Positions 27,641 to 36,153 of a stretch of DNA of 64,000 nucleotides are shown here, piece by piece; position 1 is the stretch's first letter, and each line of letters opens with the position of its first letter. The DNA is from Halalkalicoccus sp. CGA53 (GTDB lineage Archaea > Halobacteriota > Halobacteria > Halobacteriales > Halalkalicoccaceae): positions 62,001 through 126,000 of the forward strand of contig NZ_CP144125.1 of the NCBI RefSeq assembly GCF_036429475.1. Reading direction: 5' to 3'. A program made the position numbers and the translations under genes. The notes beneath the pieces were generated by a model. That model did not search any database and was not told the origin of the DNA. It worked only from the letters and a program-made list of their open reading frames with translations.

Positions 27641-29511
27641 GGCTGCCACCTCGCGTTCGGCCGATCGCGTGGCCGATCGCCTCCAGCAGCAGTGACGGAC
27701 TCCACGACGGGCATCGAGAGCAGCGTGAGCGCCGTCGTGAGTTCCGCCGTCCGATCCCTCCCCGCGTCGTGCTCGCGCTCCCAACGCCGGAGCGTCTCCG
27801 TATCGAGGCCAGGTACCTCCCGGGCGAGGTGGCAACGACCGTCGATCGCGCGCCGAACGATACCGACCTCCCGGAGGGGTGTTGGGTCGGTCCACGGGTC
27901 GTCGCTCATCCGCGCCCGGGGTGGCGTCTCGTCGCCGAGATGGTTCCGCCAGACGTGCCGCGCGGTCCGTGTGAGATACTCGACGGGGAACGGTCGGGTG
28001 AGCGGTTCGCCGCTCTCGGCGTCGGGGATCCCCGCGAGCGTCGGCGAGACGCGCTCGACGGCGCGGGCGACCAGGTCGCCTCGCAGCCGGTACTGTACCG
28101 GAACGGTCAGCGCGAGGTCGACCAGCCGGGCGTCGAGGAACGGCGTTCGGTAGGGGAGGGTGCGGGTCAGGCTCAGGTGTGGGACGACCCCCATCCCGTT
28201 CGCGAGCGGCCACCACTCCCCGCAGTAGCGCAGGTCGGCGAGCGAGGCGTACGCCACACCGTGGTGGTCGATTCGTCCGTCCACGCACCCGACGTTCGAG
28301 GCGAGGATCCGCTCCGCCTCGCGGCCGCCGACCGGTTCGTCTGCCGCCCCCTCCGCGAGCCACCCGACGTACGCCTGGACCGAGTCGAGAGGGCGTTCGA
28401 CCGGGAGCGCGAGGGTGCCGACCCGATCGTGCTCGACCGTTCGTGCCGGAATCCCTCCCCGACCGAACAGCGCGTCGGCGAAGGCGCCCGAGAGCAGCAC
28501 GTCGACCTCGGAGATCACGTGTCGTTCGAGCCCCGCGAGCGGGCGGTGTGTCGCCGGGCCGTCGAACCCCGTCAGCTCGCCGCCCGCGTCGAACGCGTGT
28601 CCCTCGCTCCCGTCACGCCGGAGGAATCGGAACTCGTGGCCCCCTCGCAGGGCGACCCGCTCGGCGGTCCGGGCCTCGCGGCTCATCCAGTCCGCGACGT
28701 GAAACGCGGTCGCGTCGGCGTCGAGCGCGGCGAGCACGAGCCGCGAGGCGCTCCCGCCCGAGAGCAACACGCCGTACTCCCGACCGCGTTCGATCCGCTC
28801 GAGGAGCACCGTTCGCAGGGTCTCGGCGAGCTCGTCGATCACCGACTCGACGGGCCGTTCGCGAGGGCGGTACCGCGGCTCCCAGTACCGCCGAGAGTCG
28901 GTGCTCCCAGTGCCGAGATCCACCGTCGTCACCGTCGCCGGACCGAGCGATTCGACCCCGTTCAGTGGCGTCGTGGTCCCGAACGTCCTCCCGAACGCGA
29001 GGTACTCCCGGGTGAGGTCGGGGTCGAACGCGGTCTCGACTCCGGGGTGGGTGGGGAGCTCCTGGACGTCGGTGGAGAAGACGACCGAACCGTCGTCGGC
29101 CCGAGCGTGATAGACGGGGAGCGTCGCGAGCCGGTCGGTGATCAGGTGGACCCGGCCAGTGTCCCGCTCGTAGACGAGCGCGAACCCGTTGGCGTTCAGC
29201 CCGTCGGCGAACGCGGGCCCGTGGTCGGCGTAGAGCCGCGCACAGTAGTGTGCGCTGTCGACGGATCTGGGGCGAGGGACGTGACCGAGATCGCCCCCGA
29301 CGGCGTCGTCGTCGAAGCCGAACGCCTCGCCGACGAACCAGACCAGTGCCTCGCCGACGTGGTACGGACCCGCCGTCCCGATCCCCGGGTGGGAGGCCGC
29401 GTAGACCGCCACCTCCCGGTCGCTGTAGCGGGTGACCGCGCGGTCGCTCCGCGCGAGGAACTCGGTCGGGGTGCCGTCGTCGCCGCCGAGCACGCAGCAG
29501 ATACCGACCAC
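27637..29511 (-). CDS. asparagine synthase-like protein
   Basis: 624 aa from GTG 29511. The N-terminal ~160 residues match the class II glutaminase-like domain (VYERDTGRVHLITDRLATLPVYH), but no Cys follows the start Met (M-V-G-I-C-C), so the nucleophile is probably lost. The synthetase domain has SGGSAS at 251-256 instead of SGGxDS, LLSGAFADALF instead of the usual GxGADExF, and TLPYRTPFLDARLVDLAL. The protein contains no lysine. GTG at 29520 in the same frame is an alternative start. It is the first gene of a three-gene overlapping operon; substrate and product unknown. Confidence 0.75.
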   Translation of the reverse strand: MVGICCVLGGDDGTPTEFLARSDRAVTRYSDREVAVYAASHPGIGTAGPYHVGEALVWFVGEAFGFDDDAVGGDLGHVPRPRSVDSAHYCARLYADHGPAFADGLNANGFALVYERDTGRVHLITDRLATLPVYHARADDGSVVFSTDVQELPTHPGVETAFDPDLTREYLAFGRTFGTTTPLNGVESLGPATVTTVDLGTGSTDSRRYWEPRYRPRERPVESVIDELAETLRTVLLERIERGREYGVLLSGGSASRLVLAALDADATAFHVADWMSREARTAERVALRGGHEFRFLRRDGSEGHAFDAGGELTGFDGPATHRPLAGLERHVISEVDVLLSGAFADALFGRGGIPARTVEHDRVGTLALPVERPLDSVQAYVGWLAEGAADEPVGGREAERILASNVGCVDGRIDHHGVAYASLADLRYCGEWWPLANGMGVVPHLSLTRTLPYRTPFLDARLVDLALTVPVQYRLRGDLVARAVERVSPTLAGIPDAESGEPLTRPFPVEYLTRTARHVWRNHLGDETPPRARMSDDPWTDPTPLREVGIVRRAIDGRCHLAREVPGLDTETLRRWEREHDAGRDRTAELTTALTLLSMPVVESVTAAGGDRPRDRPNARWQP

Positions 29512-29829
29512 GTCACCCACCCCCGGAGGAGGGTGTGGGCGTCTCGGGCTGGCCGTCTCCGGCCGTGGACCGGCGACCCTCACGCCGACACTCGACTGAG
29601 AGCATACCCTCACCACGATCTATCGGATGTTTACTACTAGTCCGGTAACGCCGGCTACACACCCCTCTAAACCCGGTCGAGTAGGGGTTAGACGGAGGAT
29701 AACGCTCGTCGGGAGTCGTGCCCCCCAAGCGACGAGTTCCCCTGGAGCGTTATGTGGGACGTAACGCCGCTCACGGGACGTGCGCCTTTCGAAAGGCTTT
29801 TTCTCCGGCTGATCGTCGCTCGGAGTAGG
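29512..29829. other. 318 bp gap upstream of tRNA-Phe with nested inverted repeats
   Basis: No supported gene. The nested inverted repeats ataacgctc/gagcgttat (29699-29707 and 29745-29753) and ctcgtcg/cgacgag (29705-29711 and 29730-29736) share three bases and can form alternative hairpins. They lie between the divergent start of the asparagine-synthase-like gene and tRNA-Phe. Possible role: operator or transcript folding; no terminator-like T run was seen. Confidence 0.4.
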
Positions 29830-29903
29830 GCCGCCTTAGCTCAGCCTGGGAGAGCACTCGACTGAAGATCGAGCTGTCCCCCGTTCAAATCGGGGAGGCG
29901 GCA
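29830..29903 (+). tRNA. tRNA-Phe (GAA)
   Basis: Plus-strand cloverleaf. The acceptor stem pairs GCCGCCT with AGGCGGC with A discriminator. The D arm is GCTCAGCCTGGGAGAGC. The anticodon stem-loop is CTCGA-CTGAAGA-TCGAG, giving GAA. The T arm is CCCCG-TTCAAAT-CGGGG. No intron is seen. Confidence 0.97.
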
Positions 29904-30024
29904 TTCGAATTCTACTCGGACCGCGTTCGGCTGAATACTTGACGGTCCCCTACCAACCGTGTGTGTGGGTCGCACGGTCGGACGCAACGTTTATTTTCTT
30001 ACCCGTTGTCTCTTGGTTAAGAGT

Positions 30025-30720
30025 ATGGTCGAGGAGTGGCGGTCCACCGAACCTGACTACGCGGAGACGGCGACGCTCGTCCGCGAGCTCGATGCGATGA
30101 AGCGTCACGGCTCCGCGCTCCTCGTCGTCGGCTCGGTCCCGGACCGGATCAGAACGCACGCGTGCGAGGCGTTCCTCGGGACCGACGTCGCCCGACGCCG
30201 GCTGTTCGTCCTCACCGAGGGACGGGAGCCGCCGCTGTCCTGTCTCCCGCAGACACACAGAGGAGGCGATCACACGCGCGTCGTCGAGTACCACCGGCCC
30301 GCCCGTAGCGCGACCGCGGCGACCTCCACACCGCTGTTGCCCGTTCCGACGCGGACGGTCTCCTGCGGGCGGCTCTCCGAACTCGGCATCGAGATCTCGG
30401 GGGCGATCGAGGCGCTCGACCGGGCCGCCTGCGGGCTCTCGCCCGCGGAGCTCCGGCTCTGCTTCGACTCGCTCGTCCCGGTCCTCGCCTCCTCGGAGGA
30501 GGTGACCGTCTTCCGGTTCCTCCACCTGCTGACCCACCGGGTCCGATCGGTCGACGGCATGGCCCACCTCCATCTTCCGATCGACCCCGACACACCCGTC
30601 GTCGGCCGGCTCACGCCGCTGTTCGACGCCGTGGTCGAACTCGCGGAGACCGAGACGGGGCCAGCCCAGCGCTGGACGCTGCGCGACAGGAACCTGGAGA
30701 CCGGCTGGCTCTCGCTCTGA
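30025..30720 (+). CDS. DUF7504 family haloarchaeal protein
   Basis: 231 aa soluble protein of unknown function. The last ~100 residues have the family-type pattern LRLCFDSLVPVLASSEEVTVFRFLHLLTHRVR followed by GMAHLHLPID, a P-loop-less RecA-like core in which no Walker A is seen. ATG at 30025 was preferred over an earlier in-frame ATG at 29959 because the extra residues look non-coding. It converges with the unknown Tat protein; the stops abut without spacing. Confidence 0.7.
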   Translation: MVEEWRSTEPDYAETATLVRELDAMKRHGSALLVVGSVPDRIRTHACEAFLGTDVARRRLFVLTEGREPPLSCLPQTHRGGDHTRVVEYHRPARSATAATSTPLLPVPTRTVSCGRLSELGIEISGAIEALDRAACGLSPAELRLCFDSLVPVLASSEEVTVFRFLHLLTHRVRSVDGMAHLHLPIDPDTPVVGRLTPLFDAVVELAETETGPAQRWTLRDRNLETGWLSL

Positions 30721-31719
30721 TCAGAGGTCGGGAACGTCCCAGTGGACCTCGTCGGCTCTATGCCACTCGTCGTACGCCGAGAGCCGCTCGCCCGCGAGAC
30801 CGGTGAGCCTGACGTCGTGATAGAGCGTCGAGTGGGTGTAATCGAGGAAGGTGACCGCGATTCGGAGACCGTCCTCGAGAAACGCCGTCGCGAGGCCGTT
30901 GTAGACGTGTTTGTGCCGCCTGTCGCGAACCCAGAACGCGGCTACGGGAACGGCCTGTCTGACCGCAGGGACCGCGTGGAACGCCTCGATCGCCCGGTAG
31001 GAGAGCTCCCAGCAGAACAGCCCCGTGTGTCCCCGTTCGAGCAGCGAGTCGAGGTCGGTCGTCACCTCGAACGGCGCTCTGAGGTCGACCCTGCCCAGAA
31101 GCACGTTGTCCTGGATCGACCCGCCGACGTACCGCGGGACGTCGTAGCTCCCGTACTCCCGGAACCCCTCCGCGAGGCCGTTCGCGAGCGCCTCGGGGTT
31201 CGAGGGTTCGGCGGCAGCGAACTCGACTACCGTCTCCGGCGAGACGGGAGCCGCGACCGAGCCACGCATCGCCCCCGTGATCGCCGGACGGTGCTCCGCG
31301 TCGCGGACCCGGTCGAAGAACCCCTCCGGTCCGTGGAACTCGTAGTCGTGTGCTCCTCGCTCGATCGCCGCGGCATCCTCGACGAGCGTGGTGACCGCCC
31401 AAGCGAGGCCGTGGTCGTCGTCCGCTCGGCGAACGGCGTCGGTCGGAGAGGGGGTCGAGGACCACTCGCCACCGTGCGGTCGGAGCCACGCCCGCTCGTC
31501 TTCGGATTCGACGAGGAGTTCGTAGCTCCCGCGTTCGCCGTCGACGGTCACCGGGTCGAGTTCGAGGCGTTCGTCGAGCAGGCCGTCGAGTTCCTGGTCG
31601 AGTAGGTTCGTCCCGCCGTCGACGTGTCCGTAGCCGAGCAGGACGTTGTCGACCGCGCGGAACGATCCGAGCGCGAGGAGACCGCCGCCGATCGCCGAGA
31701 GCGCCCGCCGTCGGTTCAT
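30721..31719 (-). CDS. unrecognised Tat-exported protein beside archaeosortase A
   Basis: 332 aa. The N-terminus (MNRRRALSAIGGGLLALGSF) looks like a twin-arginine signal or anchor. The rest is soluble, with a His/Trp-rich C-terminal half (WELSYRAIEAFHAVP, DRRHKHVYNG, YHDVRLTG). No family motif was recognised. It starts 33 bp after the artA stop on the same strand and probably shares its transcript, so a role in sorting or processing of PGF-CTERM proteins is suggested by context only. Confidence 0.65.
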   Translation of the reverse strand: MNRRRALSAIGGGLLALGSFRAVDNVLLGYGHVDGGTNLLDQELDGLLDERLELDPVTVDGERGSYELLVESEDERAWLRPHGGEWSSTPSPTDAVRRADDDHGLAWAVTTLVEDAAAIERGAHDYEFHGPEGFFDRVRDAEHRPAITGAMRGSVAAPVSPETVVEFAAAEPSNPEALANGLAEGFREYGSYDVPRYVGGSIQDNVLLGRVDLRAPFEVTTDLDSLLERGHTGLFCWELSYRAIEAFHAVPAVRQAVPVAAFWVRDRRHKHVYNGLATAFLEDGLRIAVTFLDYTHSTLYHDVRLTGLAGERLSAYDEWHRADEVHWDVPDL

Positions 31720-31752
31720 CGCGAGGAGTATCTCCTCGGCTGTAGTAAGCTT

Positions 31753-32676
31753 TCAGTCGTCGCTCGGCCGAGTGATCGGTGCTGGCGAGTCGAGGAGGTC
31801 GTACTCCGTACCGGTGAGCAGGTAGAGCAGGTCCTCGACGATCACTGCCAGCTCTGGCAACAGTTTGAGGACGACCCAGAACAGCGCGAGCAGCGCGACG
31901 ACGGCGAGCCCCTGCGAGAGGATTCGATCCGCGACGAAAAAGGAGACGCGGACGGGATCGGAGAGTCCGAAGACGGTCATCACGGGCCCGACGAGCGCCT
32001 CGTGGGCGAAGAGCTGTTCGCCCGAGGAGTGAGCGATGAAGACGTTGCGGACGACGTTCATGACCCAGATCGCACCGATGGCGAGGCCGAGCGCGGCGAG
32101 GCGCCGGCGCAGGGGTGCACGGACGGCGGCGGTCAGCCCGCCGAAGATCGCCATGCTCCCGATGCCCGTACACGCGAAGACGATCCGGGTCGAGTACGCC
32201 CCACCGGAGGCGGTTTCGGTGCCCGGGAAGACGAAGAGGCTCCGCAGGCCCCGGTCGTCGTCGACGAACTCGTACTCGGTGCCGAGCGCGGCGAGGCCCC
32301 ACTCGGTCTGTGCGGCGACGACCTCGATCAGCCCGTCGTGGAGGGGGGTGACCGTCTCGAACGGGATGTAGATGACGAGCGCGACGGTCACCGCCCGCGA
32401 GAGCACGAGCAGCGAGACGCGACCCGATGAGAGGTGGTAGGCAACGGCGAGACAGGCCGGGACGCCGATTGCCACGAGGACGGTCTGGATCACGCTCCGG
32501 TGTTCGAACGCGAAGAAGGGGATCATCAGCAGCCAGAACCCGGCGAAGAGCACCCACGCGCCGGCCATCGCCCGCCGGCCGAGTGAGGGATCCCGCCACT
32601 CGGCGGCGCTCGCGACGAGGAACGCCGCGACGACCGCCCAGAGAAGTGGGTCGGTCACCGCGGAGAGCTCGGTCAT
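31753..32676 (-). CDS. artA: archaeosortase A
   Basis: 307 aa membrane protein with about eight hydrophobic segments. The exosortase/archaeosortase catalytic residues are visible as C169 in ACTGIGSMAIF, R210 in NVVRNVF and R251 in VADRILSQ. ArtA cleaves PGF-CTERM tails and promotes lipid attachment of the S-layer glycoprotein and other surface proteins. Its probable main substrate is encoded directly upstream (32829-35477), with a terminator-like hairpin between them, and three PGF-CTERM proteins are in this window. Confidence 0.94.
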   Translation of the reverse strand: MTELSAVTDPLLWAVVAAFLVASAAEWRDPSLGRRAMAGAWVLFAGFWLLMIPFFAFEHRSVIQTVLVAIGVPACLAVAYHLSSGRVSLLVLSRAVTVALVIYIPFETVTPLHDGLIEVVAAQTEWGLAALGTEYEFVDDDRGLRSLFVFPGTETASGGAYSTRIVFACTGIGSMAIFGGLTAAVRAPLRRRLAALGLAIGAIWVMNVVRNVFIAHSSGEQLFAHEALVGPVMTVFGLSDPVRVSFFVADRILSQGLAVVALLALFWVVLKLLPELAVIVEDLLYLLTGTEYDLLDSPAPITRPSDD

Positions 32677-32773
32677 GTCTCGTGGGTGGCGGCCCGTCGG
32701 TATATGTTTGCTGACCGTCCGAGGAGCCGTTCGACGTCCGTTCCGGTCGCTCCCGCTCGGCGGTCGAGCGCAT

Positions 32774-32812
32774 AAAAAACCGCGGTGGGTAGGGACCGGG
32801 CGCGTACCCGGT
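32774..32812 (-). terminator. hairpin and T run downstream of the S-layer gene
   Basis: After the stop of the S-layer gene (minus strand) a perfect 6 bp hairpin (accggg/cccggt at 32795-32812) is followed by a T6 run (A run on the plus strand, 32774-32779). This would stop the very abundant S-layer mRNA before artA. Confidence 0.6.
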
Positions 32813-32828
32813 GGTTCGGTGGTCGAGT

Positions 32829-35477
32829 TCAGACGCGGTTTCGCGCGGCGAGGCCGGCGGCGGCCAGCAGCGCGATCAGCGCGACGATGACACCGAAGCC
32901 AGGCTGGTCCTCGCTCGGGGTCGAGACGTCGTCGTCGCCGTCGAAGTCGTCGTCGGCACCGGGGACGTCGTCGGCGTCGTCGTCAGACACCGCCGGGTCG
33001 TCGTCACCGTACTCGTCCTCGGTCTCCTCGGAGAGCGTGACCGTCACGGACTTCTCCGCGGAGTCGAGGGTGACCATCTGCGAGTGGTCCTCGTAGCCGT
33101 CGGCGCTCACGTCGAGCGTGTGGTCGCCGCGGTTGAGCTCCATGACGACGGAGCCGTCGGAGCCGGTGGCCTCGGACTTGTCGCCGACGGAGACGGTCGC
33201 GCCGGAGATGGCGTTGCCGTCCTCGTCCTCGACGTTCACGGTGAGTTCACAGACACCCGCGGGGCCGTCGGCGTACTTCGCGTCGACGATCATGCCGGTG
33301 TAGTCGTAGGCTGCGATGTTCTCACCGCCGCTTCGGAGCATGATGTCGAACTCGGTGCCGAGCTCTTTCTCGCTCAGGTCGACGGTCGCGTTCCACGTGT
33401 AGTCGTCGTCAACGGTGACGTCCTGCGTGTGGATGAACGAGGTTCCAGCGGTCGAGCGGAGTCGGAGTTCGATCTCCGAGCCCGGCGCGAGCGTGGTCTC
33501 GCCGCTCATCGAGACGTCCTCGCTGGCGGTGACATTCAGGTTCGCGTCCATCGTGTCGTCGAGGGTCGCCTGTCGGTCGACGATCTCGAACTGGGACTCG
33601 AGTTCGACGTCGTCGTCGAGGTAGTGCTCGAGCGCACCGTCGTCCTCGAACTCGACGAGCACGTCGTAGACTTCACCGGACTCCGCGCCACTGATGTCGA
33701 TCACCAGGTAGTGCGTGTCGTTCTCGAAGTCGTTGACGATCTCGATGTTATCGACGGAGATGTTCGCGGGGTTCTGGTTCGGGCCGACGGAACTCTCGTT
33801 CTCCTCGACCGTCACGCTCAGAACGCCTGCATCGATCAGTTCCTCGAGGTCGTCCTCACCGTCGAAGACGCCCTCTAAGCTGCTCGCCTCGAAGGAGGCG
33901 ATGACCTGGTCGTTCTCGGCGACGACGTCAGCGGCGGTCGCCCACTCGCGGACGTCCGATGCGTCGTCGATGTCCTCACCGCTCGGGGCGATGTGGTTCT
34001 TCAGCTCGTCACCGGACTCGTACTCGTAGATCACGAGGGCCGCGAGGTCCTGTTCCTCGCCGCCTTCGATCGCCGTCACGGACATGTCGTAGTCGGCGGC
34101 GTCAAGCGGTCGCTCGAGATGCTCGTCGGGGTGGTTGAGCGTGGCGGAGACGACTTCATCGTCGTCGTCCTCGGTCCAGTAGACGTCGTTCTCGTCGACG
34201 TCTTCCTGGCCGGCGAGGTACGTGTTCATGTAGACCGTGACGTTGCCGGACTCGCTACCGTCGTGGACGTGGACGGTCGCGTTGTATCCGAGGTCGTCAG
34301 TGCCGACCTGGACCCAGGCGTCCTCGCTGCCTTCGAGGTCGACCTCGAACTCAGCGATACCGCCCTGGTAAGCAGTGTAGGAGGACTCGGTGAACTCAGC
34401 CTGCGCGTCGGGAGCCTCGCCGACTTCGATCGTGGCGTTGGCCTCCGCGGTCGTGTCGATCACGGACGCGTCGAAGGTGTAGTTACCCGCGTCGACGCCG
34501 GTGAAGTTGGCGACGAGCGTCGAGTCACCGTCGATCTGGTAGACACCGTCGGTGGCGGAGGCGTTGTCCTCCGCACCGAAGAGGTCTTCGAGCTCAGCGG
34601 AGTCGAAGTCGTCAGAGGTGATGTTGGCCGTGTAGCCAGCGCGGTTCGAGTCGATCTCGAGTTCCGCCTCCTCACCCTCTTCGACGGTGGAGACGTTCCA
34701 GTTGGCGTCGAGGGTCTGCACCGCGACCTCGAACGTCAGGTCAGTGTCGTCTTCGCCGTCGACTCGGAGGATGTACTCGCCGTCGAGGTCATCCGTGTCG
34801 ATCTGGACGAACTGCTGGCCCTGGTCGTCCACGTGGACGTTGAGCTGCGTGACGAACGAGCTGTCGTCCTCGTCGCCCTGTCGGAGTTCGACGTCGTCGT
34901 CGTCGACGTCGGCCCAGACGCTCTGGCCCTGGAAGACCGTGCTGACGTCTTCGATGTTCGAGCCTTCTCGCTCGGCGTCGCCGACCTCATCGACGAGAGT
35001 AATGTCGAGCGCGTCGCTCTCATACTCGAGGTTACCTTCGTCGTCGTAGATGGCGACGACGTGGACGTAGTCACCGTTGTCGAGTACCGAGAGATCGATA
35101 CCTTCGAAGACGAACGAGTCGTCCTCACCAGCATCGATTCCATCGAAATCGGCTTGAGCCTCTGCTTCGATGTCATCCACGGTGGCCTCGTCCAAGTCAA
35201 CGTCACCGTCGTAGAGCTCCCAGTAGATCTCGTAATCGTCCGGGATGTCTTCAACGTCATCGTTGTTCGTTACTGTGGCCTCCACGTCAAGGTCGATATT
35301 CGTACCGACCACCGCACCGTCATCGGGTGCGGTGATCTCAACGTCGACGTCGCCAGCCTCCGGCTGGGCAGCCGCTCCGCCCACAAACGCTGCGGACATG
35401 GCGACGACGGAGAGGACCATAATCGCGGCAAGGAACAGCGCCTGTCCCTTCTCGCGAATGTCTGTGTTTCCTGTCAT
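32829..35477 (-). CDS. csg: S-layer glycoprotein (BGTF surface domain) with PGF-CTERM anchor
   Basis: 882 aa, the main cell-wall protein. The N-terminus (MTGNTDIREKGQALFLAAIM) is the haloarchaeal surface-glycoprotein signal, and cleavage is expected near GGAAA. About 13 N-x-S/T sites are spread over the mature chain, fitting N-glycosylation. Residues ~755-815 (CELTVNVEDEDGNAISGATV onward) resemble a carboxypeptidase-regulatory-like Ig domain. After an acidic linker it ends with [20 protein letters not shown] plus Arg, the PGF-CTERM signal cut by archaeosortase A. Predicted extracellular and lipid-anchored. A TATA at 35601 suggests a leader of about 100 nt. Confidence 0.93.
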   Translation of the reverse strand: MTGNTDIREKGQALFLAAIMVLSVVAMSAAFVGGAAAQPEAGDVDVEITAPDDGAVVGTNIDLDVEATVTNNDDVEDIPDDYEIYWELYDGDVDLDEATVDDIEAEAQADFDGIDAGEDDSFVFEGIDLSVLDNGDYVHVVAIYDDEGNLEYESDALDITLVDEVGDAEREGSNIEDVSTVFQGQSVWADVDDDDVELRQGDEDDSSFVTQLNVHVDDQGQQFVQIDTDDLDGEYILRVDGEDDTDLTFEVAVQTLDANWNVSTVEEGEEAELEIDSNRAGYTANITSDDFDSAELEDLFGAEDNASATDGVYQIDGDSTLVANFTGVDAGNYTFDASVIDTTAEANATIEVGEAPDAQAEFTESSYTAYQGGIAEFEVDLEGSEDAWVQVGTDDLGYNATVHVHDGSESGNVTVYMNTYLAGQEDVDENDVYWTEDDDDEVVSATLNHPDEHLERPLDAADYDMSVTAIEGGEEQDLAALVIYEYESGDELKNHIAPSGEDIDDASDVREWATAADVVAENDQVIASFEASSLEGVFDGEDDLEELIDAGVLSVTVEENESSVGPNQNPANISVDNIEIVNDFENDTHYLVIDISGAESGEVYDVLVEFEDDGALEHYLDDDVELESQFEIVDRQATLDDTMDANLNVTASEDVSMSGETTLAPGSEIELRLRSTAGTSFIHTQDVTVDDDYTWNATVDLSEKELGTEFDIMLRSGGENIAAYDYTGMIVDAKYADGPAGVCELTVNVEDEDGNAISGATVSVGDKSEATGSDGSVVMELNRGDHTLDVSADGYEDHSQMVTLDSAEKSVTVTLSEETEDEYGDDDPAVSDDDADDVPGADDDFDGDDDVSTPSEDQPGFGVIVALIALLAAAGLAARNRV

Positions 35478-35600
35478 GATTTGTTGTGGTTGTTGTACCT
35501 GTCTGACCGACCGACCCCGTCGCGCGTCCATGAAACCCGGACGACCGACGACGGTACTGGGACAGCCATGGGTAGGGGCAGTTCCCCAAAACAGCAAACG

Positions 35601-35610
35601 TATAATAAGC
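35601..35610 (-). promoter_or_regulatory. TATA element of the S-layer gene
   Basis: On the minus strand gcttattata at 35601-35610 is a strong archaeal TATA match about 125 bp before the S-layer ATG, so transcription should begin near 35576 and leave a leader of about 100 nt. Long leaders are known for haloarchaeal S-layer genes. The rest of 35478-35918 holds no supported gene. Confidence 0.55.
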
Positions 35611-35886
35611 CTTGTGTGTTTTTGGGTTGCGAAAACCGCATGAAGAGAGCTAAATTGTGGGTCGCAGTACCACGATACGTCTCGAAAATACAGAGTGAGT
35701 TACCGGACCGAAATCGGGACGGGTACCGGGTGGTAAGTCGGTTGGACGCTTCCGTGACTCGGGGGAGACGGTTCCACCTAACCGCCGCGGAACGTATCGA
35801 CGATCAGTACGGATACGAGTCAGTTCGCACCACCCGTCTTTCGTGCGTGCCGTTCGGCGAGCGCGGGAGGTCACGAACGACACAAC

Positions 35887-35894
35887 TATTTATA
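35887..35894 (+). promoter_or_regulatory. TATA element of the vapB remnant
   Basis: The sequence tatttata at 35887-35894 lies about 28 bp before the ATG at 35919, so a leaderless mRNA is expected. The promoter looks intact although the genes behind it are damaged. Confidence 0.55.
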
Positions 35895-35918
35895 GATTTC
35901 ACACACTACTCTATAGAC

Positions 35919-36153
35919 ATGGCGAACACGAAGACGATCGCCGTGAGCGAAACGGCCTACGAGCGGTTGAAAGCCCGGAAGAGAGGGTGAGAGCTTCAGT
36001 AACGTGGTCGAGCGGCTAACCGGCGGACGATCACTGCTGGAGATCGCGGGTACCGGAGACCCGAACGACGGCTACGCAGAGCGTGTCACGGACGCGGGCG
36101 CGAGTCTCGACCGATCGGTCGAGGAGGTCGGTGAGGAGCTGCGCGACCGGTAA
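35919..36153 (+). pseudogene. VapB-type antitoxin, frameshifted
   Basis: The ATG at 35919 opens MANTKTIAVSETAYERLKARKR, a ribbon-helix-helix-like antitoxin start, but a stop comes after 23 codons. Adding back two bases (a lost GA in the agagag-like tract near 35982-35988) joins it to a long open frame reading EGESFSNVVERLTGGRSLLEIAGTG and ending at the TAA at 36151, the normal antitoxin length of about 78 aa. A slippage deletion is the simplest explanation. Confidence 0.75.

Noticed and set aside
33993-35990. 665-codon plus-strand open frame opposite the S-layer gene
   Set aside because: Val/Asp-rich antisense mirror of the acidic S-layer coding strand; the signal peptide, PGF-CTERM tail and sequons are on the minus strand. 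The same applies to 32811-33878.
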